A stretch of 32,857 bases of DNA from contig NZ_RJMM01000001.1 of NCBI RefSeq assembly GCF_003943655.1, positions 17,567 to 50,423 on the forward strand. The letters are read 5' to 3'. A program made the translations under genes and the position numbers. Positions 1-7,038 of the stretch are shown here, in pieces (within the stretch, counting starts at the first letter, position 1; every line of letters starts with the position of its first letter). This DNA is from Streptococcus sanguinis. Lineage in GTDB: Bacteria; Bacillota; Bacilli; Lactobacillales; Streptococcaceae. The notes beneath the pieces were generated by a model that did no database searches, was not told the origin of the DNA, and saw only the letters and a list, made by a program, of their open reading frames with translations.

Positions 1-122
1 CATCAGAGGATAAGTGAATAATCAGATGGAGGTAGAATAAAATAGAGTTTTAAAAAATTATGGTACACTATACAGTGACTGAAATAAGTACTTTATTAAG
101 TATAATAAACAAGGAGAATATC

Positions 123-782
123 ATGAAAAAGCGGATTTTTCTCAAAATATTACTTTTAGGGGGAGTGATGATAGGATTAATAGGATGTGGAGAAAAGAGG
201 AGCAGCCGAGATTGGATTGAGAATAAGGTAGCTGAAGTGGGGAGCGTCTATCCCACTGAAAATCTATTTGATTTGTTTAAGCAATTTCCGGATGGGTTTA
301 AAGTAGAGCAAGTGTATATCAAACGTGGGACTTATCTTATCGAAATAACTTTACAAGGGGATAGTAGCAATCACACAATTTCTGGAGTGCTAACCAAGAC
401 ACGGGCTTCTGATGATGTCACTCAAAAGCCAGAAGAAACAATAAGAGTTGATTATATAGACAGCAATTTTGTCTTTTCTGATGAGGAGAAAGCGAAAGAA
501 TTATGGCCTTTTGATGGATTCTTATTTCAAAAGTTAACAATTAATCAGTCTTTTCTATCTTCTTTATCTATGAAATCCAAAAGTTATAATGGCAACAATG
601 GGGCGTTTGATATTGATTATTCGATTCAAAATCAAACTATCAATCAGTATTTTCACAAAAACGAAAGAGAACAGGCAACTTTAGGTTTTGGAAGCTCAAA
701 CCGAAACGACGATTATTACTATTATTCAGTAACTGTCAAATATGATAATACTTATTCATTTAGAGAAACCGTGTCAAATTAA
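123..782 (+). CDS. Putative lipoprotein, resembling the Csa1/DUF576 tandem-lipoprotein family
   Basis: The predicted product is 219 residues and membrane-anchored outside the cell. It has a lipoprotein signal peptide: Lys2-Lys3-Arg4, a hydrophobic core, and a lipobox ending LIGC with the lipidated cysteine at residue 22. An upstream in-frame start at 60 is possible, but AAGGAG at 111-116 stands six bases before ATG 123, and only this start puts the signal peptide at the N-terminus. The mature part has a 'YPTENLFDLF' segment followed by alternating beta-type stretches. This pattern recalls the staphylococcal Csa1/DUF576 tandem lipoproteins, but I judge that by eye. The C-terminus is Asn/Tyr-rich (DDYYYYSVTV). 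A second ribosome binding site follows directly, ahead of a broken frame, so this may be the survivor of a small array. Its function is unknown. Confidence 0.8.
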   Translation: MKKRIFLKILLLGGVMIGLIGCGEKRSSRDWIENKVAEVGSVYPTENLFDLFKQFPDGFKVEQVYIKRGTYLIEITLQGDSSNHTISGVLTKTRASDDVTQKPEETIRVDYIDSNFVFSDEEKAKELWPFDGFLFQKLTINQSFLSSLSMKSKSYNGNNGAFDIDYSIQNQTINQYFHKNEREQATLGFGSSNRNDDYYYYSVTVKYDNTYSFRETVSN

Positions 783-794
783 AAGGAGATTAAG

Positions 795-952
795 ATGGTG
801 GAAAAAATTTGCTAACATTGGTATTTCTACTTTTGATACTTCAAATTTAGCATGTTATCTATTTTGATAAAATCATTATTAGGAGCAACTGCCTCACCGC
901 CTTGTATCCGCTTTCGTATTTTGGTATAATAGTGATGAGCTCACTTGGGTAA
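795..952 (+). pseudogene. Possible decayed small membrane-protein frame
   Basis: AAGGAG at 783-788 precedes ATG 795, but the frame stops after six codons (TAA 813-815). Shifting one frame at about 807-810 gives a strongly hydrophobic run (LLTLVFLLLILQI). That frame then meets TAG and continues to TAA 950-952. A good ribosome binding site in front of a membrane-type segment broken by one shift and one stop suggests a degraded gene. The stretch is short, and its end overlaps a strong promoter (902-930), so the similarity to a gene may be chance. No family is recognised. Confidence 0.25.
902..930 (+). promoter_or_regulatory. Strong sigma-A promoter for the small-peptide unit
   Basis: The -35 is TTGTAT (902-907), the spacer is 17 bp, and the -10 is a perfect TATAAT (925-930). 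Transcription should start near 937, giving a leader of about 105 nt before the 44-codon ORF at 1042 and ending at the terminator at 1162-1188. The transcript would therefore be about 250 nt and independent of rel. Confidence 0.7.
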
Positions 953-994
953 GTCAGAAAGGAAAATAAAACGGAAAAAATCAGACTGCCTAAG
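944..994 (+). promoter_or_regulatory. Structured 5' leader hairpin of the small-peptide mRNA
   Basis: CTTGGGTAAGTC (944-955) can pair with GACTGCCTAAG (984-994) over 11 positions, with two G-U pairs and one bulged A, around a purine-rich loop. The stem begins about 7 nt after the predicted start of transcription and lies 30 nt before the ribosome binding site (GGAGAGGAGG, 1026-1035). It could control message stability or translation. The pairing is visible in the sequence; the function is inferred. Confidence 0.45.
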
Positions 995-1041
995 CTGGGA
1001 AGCGTATCTGCATTTTGCCTGATAAGGAGAGGAGGTTCGCC

Positions 1042-1176
1042 ATGACTATGTCTGCCTTATTTGAGTTGTTTGTCGCCCTTTTGGGTGTGGCATCTACTTG
1101 CTACCTTGTCTACGCTTATTGTCAATTTATCAAGGAAGAAGTTCATCACTTTCTTCACCACAACCCGCCCGTTTAA
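1042..1176 (+). CDS. 44-residue hydrophobic peptide, candidate type I toxin-like small membrane protein
   Basis: This ORF was found by reading the gap before rel. GGAGAGGAGG (1026-1035) lies six bases before ATG 1042; a second ATG at 1048 is also possible. The peptide has one hydrophobic segment of about 20 residues (LFELFVALLGVASTC and on), two cysteines (20 and 27), then a charged and histidine-rich tail (IKEEVHHFLHH) ending NPPV. It sits in its own unit with a strong promoter, a structured leader and an immediate terminator; the TAA (1174-1176) lies in the terminator loop. Size, single membrane span, polar tail and an isolated structured mRNA match type I toxins such as Fst or the TxpA group, but I see no clear family motif and no convincing antisense promoter. 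A small regulatory membrane protein is the alternative. Confidence 0.6.
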   Translation: MTMSALFELFVALLGVASTCYLVYAYCQFIKEEVHHFLHHNPPV

Positions 1177-1189
1177 GGCGGGTTTTTAT
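1162..1189 (+). terminator. Rho-independent terminator of the small-peptide unit
   Basis: AACCCGCC (1162-1169) pairs with GGCGGGTT (1177-1184) around a 7-nt loop, followed by a U-rich tail (TTTTTAT). The loop contains the stop codon of the 44-codon ORF, so the stem is partly coding sequence. There is no T-run on the other strand. Confidence 0.85.
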
Positions 1190-1207
1190 ATGAACCGTCT
1201 TCTAGGT

Positions 1208-1235
1208 TTTCATATCGGGTTAAAAGTGATAAAAT
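1208..1235 (+). promoter_or_regulatory. Possible weak promoter of rel
   Basis: TTTCAT (1208-1213), a 16-bp spacer and TAAAAT (1230-1235) lie just upstream of the rel ribosome binding site (GGAGAG, 1250-1255). The match is modest, but the preceding terminator means rel needs a promoter in this short gap. Confidence 0.35.
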
Positions 1236-1260
1236 AGTAGGCAGGAATTGGAGAGACGAG

Positions 1261-3480
1261 ATGCCAAAAGAAGTGAATTTGACGGGCGATCAGGTATTGG
1301 CCCTTACGAGAAAATATCTGGCTGCGGAGGATGTGGCCTTTATACAGAAAGCTTTGATCTATGCGATTGACTGTCACAGTGGGCAGTTTCGCAGGTCAGG
1401 TGAGCCTTATATCGTGCATCCTATTCAGGTGGCAGGGATTTTGGCCAAGCTCAAGCTGGACGCGGTAACGGTTGCTTGCGGCTTTCTACATGATGTGGTC
1501 GAGGATACCCGTGCGACGCTGGATGATTTGGAAAGAGAGTTTGGAACTGATGTGCGCGTGATCGTAGATGGGGTTACCAAGCTGGGTAAGGTCAAGTACA
1601 AATCCCACGAGGAGCAGCTGGCAGAAAATCACCGTAAGATGCTGATGGCCATGTCGGAGGATATCCGGGTTATTTTGGTCAAACTGGCAGACCGTCTCCA
1701 CAATATGCGGACGCTCAAGCATCTGCGCAAGGATAAGCAGGAGCGGATTTCTCGAGAAACAATGGAAATTTACGCACCCTTGGCTCATCGCCTGGGGATT
1801 TCCAGTGTCAAGTGGGAGCTGGAAGATTTGTCTTTCCGTTATCTCAATGAAGTGGAATTTTACAAAATTTCCCACATGATGAAGGAGAAGCGTCGGGAGC
1901 GTGAAGCTCTGGTAGAAGAGGTGGTTCAGAAGATTGAGACCTATGCTGGCGAGCGCAATCTGCACGGTAAGATTTATGGCCGGCCCAAGCATATCTACTC
2001 GATCTATCGCAAGATGCAGGACAAGAAGAAGCGTTTTGATGAGATTTATGATTTAATCGCCATTCGCTGTATCTTGGATACTCAAAGTGATGTTTATGCT
2101 ATGCTGGGCTACATTCATGAGCTTTGGCGGCCGATGCCGGGGCGGTTCAAGGATTATATTGCCAACCGCAAGGCCAATGGTTACCAGTCTATTCATACGA
2201 CCGTTTATGGACCCAAAGGTCCGATTGAGTTTCAGATTCGGACTAAGGAAATGCATGAGGTCGCTGAGTATGGGGTTGCGGCTCACTGGGCTTACAAGAA
2301 AGGTGTCAAGGGACAGGTAGACAGCAAAGAATCAGCCATCGGGATGAACTGGATCAAGGAGTTGATGGAGCTGCAAGACCAGTCTAACAATGCTAAGGAT
2401 TTCGTTGACTCAGTTAAGGAGAGCTATCTGGCTGAGGAAATTTACGTTTTCACACCAGATGGAGCGGTGCGTTCTCTGCCTAAGGACTCGGGTCCCATTG
2501 ACTTTGCCTATGAGATCCATACCAAGGTCGGTGAGAAAGCCACAGGAGCCAAGGTCAATGGCCGCATGGTGCCCCTGACAACCAAGCTCAGGACAGGGGA
2601 TCAGGTGGAAATCATCACCAATGCTAACTCCTTCGGACCGAGCCGCGACTGGCTCAATATTGTCAAGACCAGCAAGGCCAGAAATAAAATCCGTCAGTTC
2701 TTTAAGAATCAAGACAAGGAGCTGTCTATTTCCAAAGGCCGAGAGCTCTTGCAGGCTCAATTTCAGGAGCATGGCTATGTAGCTAATAAGTACATGGACA
2801 AGAAGCACATGGAAGAAGTGCTGCAGAAGACCAGCTATAAGACTGAAGAGGCGCTTTTTGCAGCGATTGGCTTCGGTGAGATTGGTGCCATTAGTATTTT
2901 CAACCGTTTGACAGAAAAAGAGCGCCGTGAGGAAGAACGGGCCAAGGCCAGAGCAGAAGCGGAGGAATTGGTTAAGGGCGGCGAGGTCAAGGTCGAAAAC
3001 AAAAAAGACACCCTCAAGGTTAAGCACGAAGGTGGTGTGGTTATTCAGGGGGCGTCTGGTCTCCTCATCCGGATTGCCAAATGCTGTAACCCTGTACCGG
3101 GTGATGATATTGTTGGCTATATTACCAAAGGACGCGGTGTAGCCATTCACCGGCAGGACTGCATGAATCTCAAGGCTCAGGAAAATTACGAGCAGCGACT
3201 GATTGATGTGGAATGGGAAGACAACAACACGACCAAAGAGTACACGGCTCACATTGATATATACGGTCTCAACCGCTCTGGCCTCCTCAACGATGTGTTG
3301 CAGGTTCTGTCCAATACCACCAAAAATATCTCAACAGTCAATGCTCAGCCAACCAAGGATATGAAATTTGCTAATATCCACGTTTCTTTTGGTATTGCTA
3401 ATCTGTCCATGCTGACGACGGTGGTGGATAAGATCAAGAGCGTGCCGGAGGTCTACTCGGTCAAGCGGACTAATGGCTGA
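1261..3480 (+). CDS. rel: Bifunctional (p)ppGpp synthetase/hydrolase Rel (RSH family)
   Basis: This 739-residue cytoplasmic enzyme makes and degrades (p)ppGpp in the stringent response. The order is that of a long RSH protein: an N-terminal HD hydrolase domain (about 25-200, with IVHP at His53 and the HD pair His77-Asp78 in FLHDVVED), a synthetase domain (about 230-370, with GRFKDYIANRKANGYQSIH), TGS (about 395-455), a helical region, a cysteine motif (IAKCCNPVPGD near 610) and a C-terminal ACT domain (about 665-739). The intact HD motif predicts active hydrolase. Length is typical for streptococcal RelA/Rel. A GGAGAG ribosome binding site precedes ATG 1261. dtd follows 56 bp downstream on the same strand, a common Firmicute arrangement, and the two probably share a transcript. 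Confidence 0.97.
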   Translation: MPKEVNLTGDQVLALTRKYLAAEDVAFIQKALIYAIDCHSGQFRRSGEPYIVHPIQVAGILAKLKLDAVTVACGFLHDVVEDTRATLDDLEREFGTDVRVIVDGVTKLGKVKYKSHEEQLAENHRKMLMAMSEDIRVILVKLADRLHNMRTLKHLRKDKQERISRETMEIYAPLAHRLGISSVKWELEDLSFRYLNEVEFYKISHMMKEKRREREALVEEVVQKIETYAGERNLHGKIYGRPKHIYSIYRKMQDKKKRFDEIYDLIAIRCILDTQSDVYAMLGYIHELWRPMPGRFKDYIANRKANGYQSIHTTVYGPKGPIEFQIRTKEMHEVAEYGVAAHWAYKKGVKGQVDSKESAIGMNWIKELMELQDQSNNAKDFVDSVKESYLAEEIYVFTPDGAVRSLPKDSGPIDFAYEIHTKVGEKATGAKVNGRMVPLTTKLRTGDQVEIITNANSFGPSRDWLNIVKTSKARNKIRQFFKNQDKELSISKGRELLQAQFQEHGYVANKYMDKKHMEEVLQKTSYKTEEALFAAIGFGEIGAISIFNRLTEKERREEERAKARAEAEELVKGGEVKVENKKDTLKVKHEGGVVIQGASGLLIRIAKCCNPVPGDDIVGYITKGRGVAIHRQDCMNLKAQENYEQRLIDVEWEDNNTTKEYTAHIDIYGLNRSGLLNDVLQVLSNTTKNISTVNAQPTKDMKFANIHVSFGIANLSMLTTVVDKIKSVPEVYSVKRTNG

Positions 3481-3536
3481 TTCTTTTCGGAAATCATTAT
3501 CGAGCTGTAAGTTACCGTTAAATCAAAGGAAAAGAT

Positions 3537-3980
3537 ATGAAAATAGTGATTCAGCGCGTGAAGCGTGCTCAGGTCAGCATTGACCAGCAGCTGCGCAGCA
3601 GTATTGGACAAGGTCTCCTGCTCCTAGTAGGCGTAGGGCCTGACGATAGTCAGGAGGATATGGATTATGCAGTCAGGAAGATTGTCAATATGCGGATTTT
3701 TTCCGATGCTGAGGGTAAAATGAACCTGTCTATCAAGGACATTGGCGGAGAGATTTTGTCGATTTCCCAGTTCACTCTGCATGCAGATACCAAAAAAGGT
3801 AATCGGCCAGCCTTTGTCAAGGCTGCTCCGCCAGAGATGGCTAGCAATTTTTATGATGCCTTTAATCTTGCCTTGCAGCAGGAGGTGGCAACTCGGACGG
3901 GGATTTTTGGGGCAGACATGCAGGTAGAACTAATCAATGATGGTCCAGTGACTATTATCTTGGATACAAAGAATCGCTGA
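3537..3980 (+). CDS. dtd: D-aminoacyl-tRNA deacylase (Dtd)
   Basis: The 147-residue protein is predicted to hydrolyse D-amino acids from mischarged tRNAs (a chiral proofreading step). It starts with the family N-terminus [13 protein letters not shown], carries the [17 protein letters not shown] segment that contributes the active site, and has the Gly-Pro motif near the C-terminus ([11 protein letters not shown]). Most homologues I recall have a bulky residue such as Trp or Phe where Ile follows VTI, a minor change. The ribosome binding site is AAAGGAAAAG just before ATG 3537. It follows rel and ends before a palindromic terminator. Confidence 0.95.
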   Translation: MKIVIQRVKRAQVSIDQQLRSSIGQGLLLLVGVGPDDSQEDMDYAVRKIVNMRIFSDAEGKMNLSIKDIGGEILSISQFTLHADTKKGNRPAFVKAAPPEMASNFYDAFNLALQQEVATRTGIFGADMQVELINDGPVTIILDTKNR

Positions 3981-3995
3981 TAAAAAGCATGAAAA

Positions 3996-4031
3996 GGAGT
4001 TTGAACACTAGTGTTCAAACTCCTAATTTTT
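3996..4031 (+). terminator. Bidirectional terminator, 28-bp perfect palindrome
   Basis: GGAGTTTGAACACT (3996-4009) and its exact reverse complement (4010-4023) adjoin with no spacer. A T-run follows on the plus strand (AATTTTTTT) and AAAA precedes, giving T-run potential on the minus strand. It lies between convergent dtd and the 4073-4870 gene, so it probably ends both transcripts. Confidence 0.88.
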
Positions 4032-4072
4032 TTGCTTCTGTAGCAATGAATAGATAGTTTCCGACAACATTA

Positions 4073-4870
4073 CTAAAAATCGCCAATAATTTCTTGAGGA
4101 ATGACTTCTTTGATGGTCGTCACTAGCTGATTGATAAGCTTTATGGCTTCAGCGGGCTCAGTGTAGAGTTTTTGAAAATAGGTCTGTATATTTTCTTCGA
4201 AATGCTGAGGCAATAGCGAGCAGTTTGTTTTTGCAAACTCCAGCATTCTCTTTTCTCCAGGGTGCGTCTGTTCGTTTAGAGCGAAGAGCAAGTCAAAATA
4301 GGAAGCAAAAAATTCACTGCTGCGGTGATTGATGCTGAGCAAGTCCTGACGCTTGAGCGCTTTTTCTATTTGTTTGGAGAAAGCTGGCATGGCTTGATCG
4401 AGTAAGAGGAGCTGCTTCTTAATAATATTCTTTTTCAGCTCAGCTGGATAAGGTAGTCTGTACTTGTTCTGAAGTGTCTCGTAGCGACCATTTCGGTCGT
4501 AGATGATTTTGCTGTGAAGCAGATTGTGCCACATACAGGTAGTATAGGCATTCTGAGCTTGGTGATCTAGGACGACAGTCTGCAGATCTTTATCAAAGCT
4601 ATCCAGTGTACGGTAAATGAGCTCAATTTCGATCTTGTTCTTTAACACACAGTCATCCTCTAGTTCCCAAAACTGATTGCCAATTTCCATGTAGGAGCAG
4701 TACTTGCTGAGGATATCGCGTCGAGTCGTGGGAGCAATGGAACCTGTCAAGTAGATATAAACATCATAGTCTGAGTCTTTGTCAAAATGCTGTCCAGTAC
4801 GAGAGCCACCGAGAACAATAGCTTCCACTTGATCTAGCTGGGCAAATTCTTTAAAAAGTTCTTGTGGCAT
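4073..4870 (-). CDS. Nucleotidyltransferase-domain protein (aminoglycoside nucleotidyltransferase-like fold)
   Basis: The 265-residue protein has an N-terminal nucleotidyltransferase motif: GGSRTG (21-26), then DSDYD with Asp34 and Asp36 as likely metal ligands (the GS...DxD signature), and an IEIELIYR strand that could supply the third acidic residue. The rest is mainly helical and resembles the C-terminal part of DUF4037-type proteins. The family transfers nucleotides to small molecules or proteins; the substrate here is unknown and resistance should not be assumed. AAGGAA lies just before ATG 4870. It is a single gene convergent with dtd. Confidence 0.75.
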   Translation of the reverse strand: MPQELFKEFAQLDQVEAIVLGGSRTGQHFDKDSDYDVYIYLTGSIAPTTRRDILSKYCSYMEIGNQFWELEDDCVLKNKIEIELIYRTLDSFDKDLQTVVLDHQAQNAYTTCMWHNLLHSKIIYDRNGRYETLQNKYRLPYPAELKKNIIKKQLLLLDQAMPAFSKQIEKALKRQDLLSINHRSSEFFASYFDLLFALNEQTHPGEKRMLEFAKTNCSLLPQHFEENIQTYFQKLYTEPAEAIKLINQLVTTIKEVIPQEIIGDF

Positions 4871-5369
4871 AATTTTTCCTTACTGATTTTTGACATCATT
4901 TTAGCAAAATGTAAGCGTGTTGGCAAGAAGGGAAAAACAGCTTTTGGCATGGTACTGAGCTTGAAAAATTGAGACTCCGAGGGGGATGAAGTGGATAAGC
5001 AGGAGCTGGGAGTATTTGACTAAAAAGAAAATCATCTAGGATAGATAGGCTGAAAATTTGACTTTGTGTGATAAAATTTTAGGACTTTTTTCTTTCTTTA
5101 ATGCATTGTCAGTTTTCTATTTTTTAAACTCAACGCCTTATTTTTATCTGCAACTTTTCTTAGATTTTTGAGATAGATCTTTAAAGAGTTTTTGAGCATC
5201 ATTTAGTCCAAAAATGATGAGCATAGCAAACAAGTGGAAGTGGCGATAATCCTTGATTGTTTATGTTTATGATTTCTTTCATTCTTTAGAAATATTTTAG
5301 AATTACTTTATAAATTCTTGAAGTTTGTCTTGTATAATCATATTAAAGAAAAGAAAGGAGTCTCTTATC
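4871..5369. other. About 500-bp AT-rich intergenic region without a recognisable gene
   Basis: I find no reading frame with a credible ribosome binding site on either strand. One small hairpin is visible: CATCATTT (5197-5204) with AAATGATG (5212-5219). It has no T-run after it, so it is not an evident terminator. TATAAT at 5333-5338 lies just before the CPBP gene and is its likely -10, without a clear -35. The rest is AT-rich, with no repeat or mobile-element end noticed. Confidence 0.5.
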
Positions 5370-5984
5370 ATGGAAAATCTAGTTCAACAGATGCTGAATG
5401 CTCTGATTCAAATTGCTTTGTTTGCTTCTCTTCCTTTTGTTTGGTGGTTGATAAGTGCTAGAAGAAAAAGTCCATTTTTAGAATGGCTTGGCTTAAAACC
5501 ACTAAAAGATGCTGGCAGCCGAAAGATCTGGCTGTGGATTTTGTTGGGTTCGCTATCTTTCTTGCTTCTTTCGTTTTTGCTAGTATATCCTGCTGTAAAA
5601 AATCTAGATACAGCGACTTCGAATTTCTCAGGCCTCGGCTTCCAAGCCTTGCCAGCTGTTCTGATTTATGGTATTTTTCAAACTTCTCTGTCGGAAGAAC
5701 TGTTATTCAGAGGTTTTCTTTTAAAGAGATTGGCTAGCCGCTTATCCTTTGTAGTGGCCAACACCATACAAGCTGCTCTTTTTGGTCTGCTCCATGGCTT
5801 GATGTTTATAACAGTGCTCTCTTGGCAGCAAACCCTGCTCATCATTTTGTGTACGGGTGGTATCGCGGCCTATATGGGCTTTGTCAATGAAAAGAAATCT
5901 GATGGCTCCATTTTAGCCAGCTGGATCATACATGCTTTAGTAAATGTGATTACGGGTAGTTTATCAGCTTTTATGCTGATTTAA
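5370..5984 (+). CDS. CPBP-family intramembrane glutamic metalloprotease (Abi/CAAX-like)
   Basis: The 204-residue protein has several membrane segments (about 11-29, 53-73, 92-107, 125-147, 151-172, 182-203). All three CPBP motifs are present: EELLFR with Glu109-Glu110 and Arg114, FGLLH with His142, and HALVN with His188 and Asn192, so it should be catalytically competent. In streptococci such proteins are often linked to bacteriocin immunity or processing, but no bacteriocin gene lies next to it. The frame can be extended upstream to a TTG at 5325, but AAAGGAG (5354-5360) points to ATG 5370, and TATAAT (5333-5338) falls inside the longer version. It is a single gene between an empty region and a terminator. 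Confidence 0.88.
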   Translation: MENLVQQMLNALIQIALFASLPFVWWLISARRKSPFLEWLGLKPLKDAGSRKIWLWILLGSLSFLLLSFLLVYPAVKNLDTATSNFSGLGFQALPAVLIYGIFQTSLSEELLFRGFLLKRLASRLSFVVANTIQAALFGLLHGLMFITVLSWQQTLLIILCTGGIAAYMGFVNEKKSDGSILASWIIHALVNVITGSLSAFMLI

Positions 5985-6011
5985 TAAATCGATAATTTCA
6001 CTTAAAATCAA

Positions 6012-6050
6012 AAAGTTCCGATTTTCCTTGAGAATCGGAACTTTAGATTT
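6012..6050 (+). terminator. Bidirectional terminator between convergent genes
   Basis: AAAGTTCCGATT (6012-6023) pairs with AATCGGAACTTT (6033-6044), with A-rich flank on the left and T-rich flank on the right. It serves the CPBP gene and probably the opposing marR-EVE operon. Confidence 0.85.
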
Positions 6051-6096
6051 AATGACAGGTGAGCAAGGTTTAGGTGTAAGTCAAACGAAGCTGCTT

Positions 6097-6522
6097 TTAC
6101 TGATTTGCAGTGCTGTCTAATTTCATTTGCTCAAAAACATAAAGGAAGAAGTCTTTCGAAACTTCGAAATGTCCATATCTTATCTGAGAAGCATATTGGC
6201 GCCACTGAGGATGTTGTCGGACTTGGTCAATGGGGCAGTCTTTGACAGGCTGGTAGTAGCTGACATCTCGCCGAAATGGGACGAAGCCTTCAAACATCTT
6301 TACTTGGTAAGCTGTGTCATCTAGAATCTTGCCAACTGCTGTAAAGGCCTGCAGTTTTTCCTGACTATTCAGCTGATACTTGGGGCTGTAGTACAGAAGA
6401 TAGTCCCCCTTTTTCATTCGGTTCAGCGGTGCTTTCTTACCATGGCAGACTTGGCAAAATCCACCTTCTACACCTCTTAGTACATGTTCTTTTGATACGA
6501 CACCAATCCAAAATCTAGTCAT
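6097..6522 (-). CDS. EVE-domain protein (PUA-like fold, UPF0310 type)
   Basis: The 141-residue protein matches the stand-alone EVE-domain layout: N-terminal FWIGVVSKEHV, then GGFCQVCHGKKAPLNRMKKGDYLLYYSPK, a central FTAVGKI strand and the aromatic PFRRDVSYYQPV segment. EVE domains share a fold with PUA and YTH domains and are thought to read modified bases in DNA or RNA; that is family knowledge, not evidence from this sequence. The ATG overlaps the last 8 bases of the marR gene, with GGAGGC inside marR as its ribosome binding site, so translation is probably coupled and the two form an operon. Ligand and role are unknown. Confidence 0.85.
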   Translation of the reverse strand: MTRFWIGVVSKEHVLRGVEGGFCQVCHGKKAPLNRMKKGDYLLYYSPKYQLNSQEKLQAFTAVGKILDDTAYQVKMFEGFVPFRRDVSYYQPVKDCPIDQVRQHPQWRQYASQIRYGHFEVSKDFFLYVFEQMKLDSTANQ

Positions 6523-6976
6523 TTTCTGCCTCCAGTTTGATTAAGAGTTGGTTTAATGTTTCTGTATTATTTCCTAATTTTCCAAAGAACGCCTGATCAA
6601 TACCTTCTACCAGAGGAAGGGCTTGGTTAACCTTTTGCAGCCCCGTATCCGTTAGGAGTATGATGTTGGCACGGCTGTCCTTGGGATGGACTTCCCGCAT
6701 GATCAAACCTTTCTTGACCAAGAGGCGGATGATTTGGGATACGGTCATAACATCCATGTCAGAAAATTGGGCAATATCGGTCTGACTAACCCATTCTTGC
6801 TGACACAGGAGTGCAGCAAGAGTGGTCAGAACGACAAACTGGGGATGGGTCAAATCAATCGTTCTCAGTTTGTTTTTTATCAGCCCATGCCACTTATGGT
6901 AGGCGCGGATAAAGAGCAGACCGGTTGATTTTTTGTATTCATCCTTGTAGATGGAGTTAAACTGCGATTTTTCCAT
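6515..6976 (-). CDS. MarR-family transcriptional regulator
   Basis: The predicted 153-residue winged-helix regulator has an N-terminal helix, the HTH region (LTHPQFVVLTTLAALL, then SQTDIAQFSDMDVMTVSQIIRLLVKKGLI) and the wing (REVHPKDSRANIILLTDTG), as in MarR proteins. A longer frame reaches ATG 7024, but a consensus promoter (-35 at 7033-7038, -10 at 7010-7015) covers that start. ATG 6976 has GAGGG just upstream, so I choose it. A 14-bp palindrome overlaps the -10, suggesting autorepression. It heads an operon with the EVE-domain gene. The ligand is unknown; it is not the zinc regulator AdcR by sequence. Confidence 0.88.
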   Translation of the reverse strand: MEKSQFNSIYKDEYKKSTGLLFIRAYHKWHGLIKNKLRTIDLTHPQFVVLTTLAALLCQQEWVSQTDIAQFSDMDVMTVSQIIRLLVKKGLIMREVHPKDSRANIILLTDTGLQKVNQALPLVEGIDQAFFGKLGNNTETLNQLLIKLEAEND

Positions 6977-6997
6977 TAGCTTTCCCTCTAGATTTTT

Positions 6998-7038
6998 ATA
7001 AGTATACTTATTATATTCCGACATCTTATTTTTGTCAA
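6998..7038 (-). promoter_or_regulatory. marR promoter with a 14-bp palindromic operator
   Basis: Reading the minus strand, TTGACA (7038-7033), a 17-bp spacer and TATAAT (7015-7010) form a perfect consensus promoter. A perfect palindrome, ATAAGTATACTTAT (6998-7011), starts within the -10 and covers the predicted start of transcription. MarR proteins usually bind such palindromes at their own promoters, so this is the likely autoregulatory operator. Confidence 0.8.

Noticed and set aside
1050-1240. An antisense RNA promoter opposite the 44-codon ORF, as expected for a type I toxin-antitoxin pair
   Set aside because: A minus-strand TTGACA is present near 1116-1121, but no acceptable -10 stands 15-19 bases from it, and the terminator lacks a T-run in that direction.
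1486-1992. A 168-codon minus-strand frame inside rel
   Set aside because: It is antisense to the HD and synthetase domains; the coding signal is fully explained by rel.
2410-3252. A 280-codon minus-strand frame inside rel
   Set aside because: It is the antisense of a strongly conserved enzyme gene, with no ribosome binding site or promoter and a composition typical of a shadow frame.
5325-5369. A TTG start extending the CPBP protein by 15 residues
   Set aside because: The extension covers the likely -10 and the ribosome binding site of ATG 5370.
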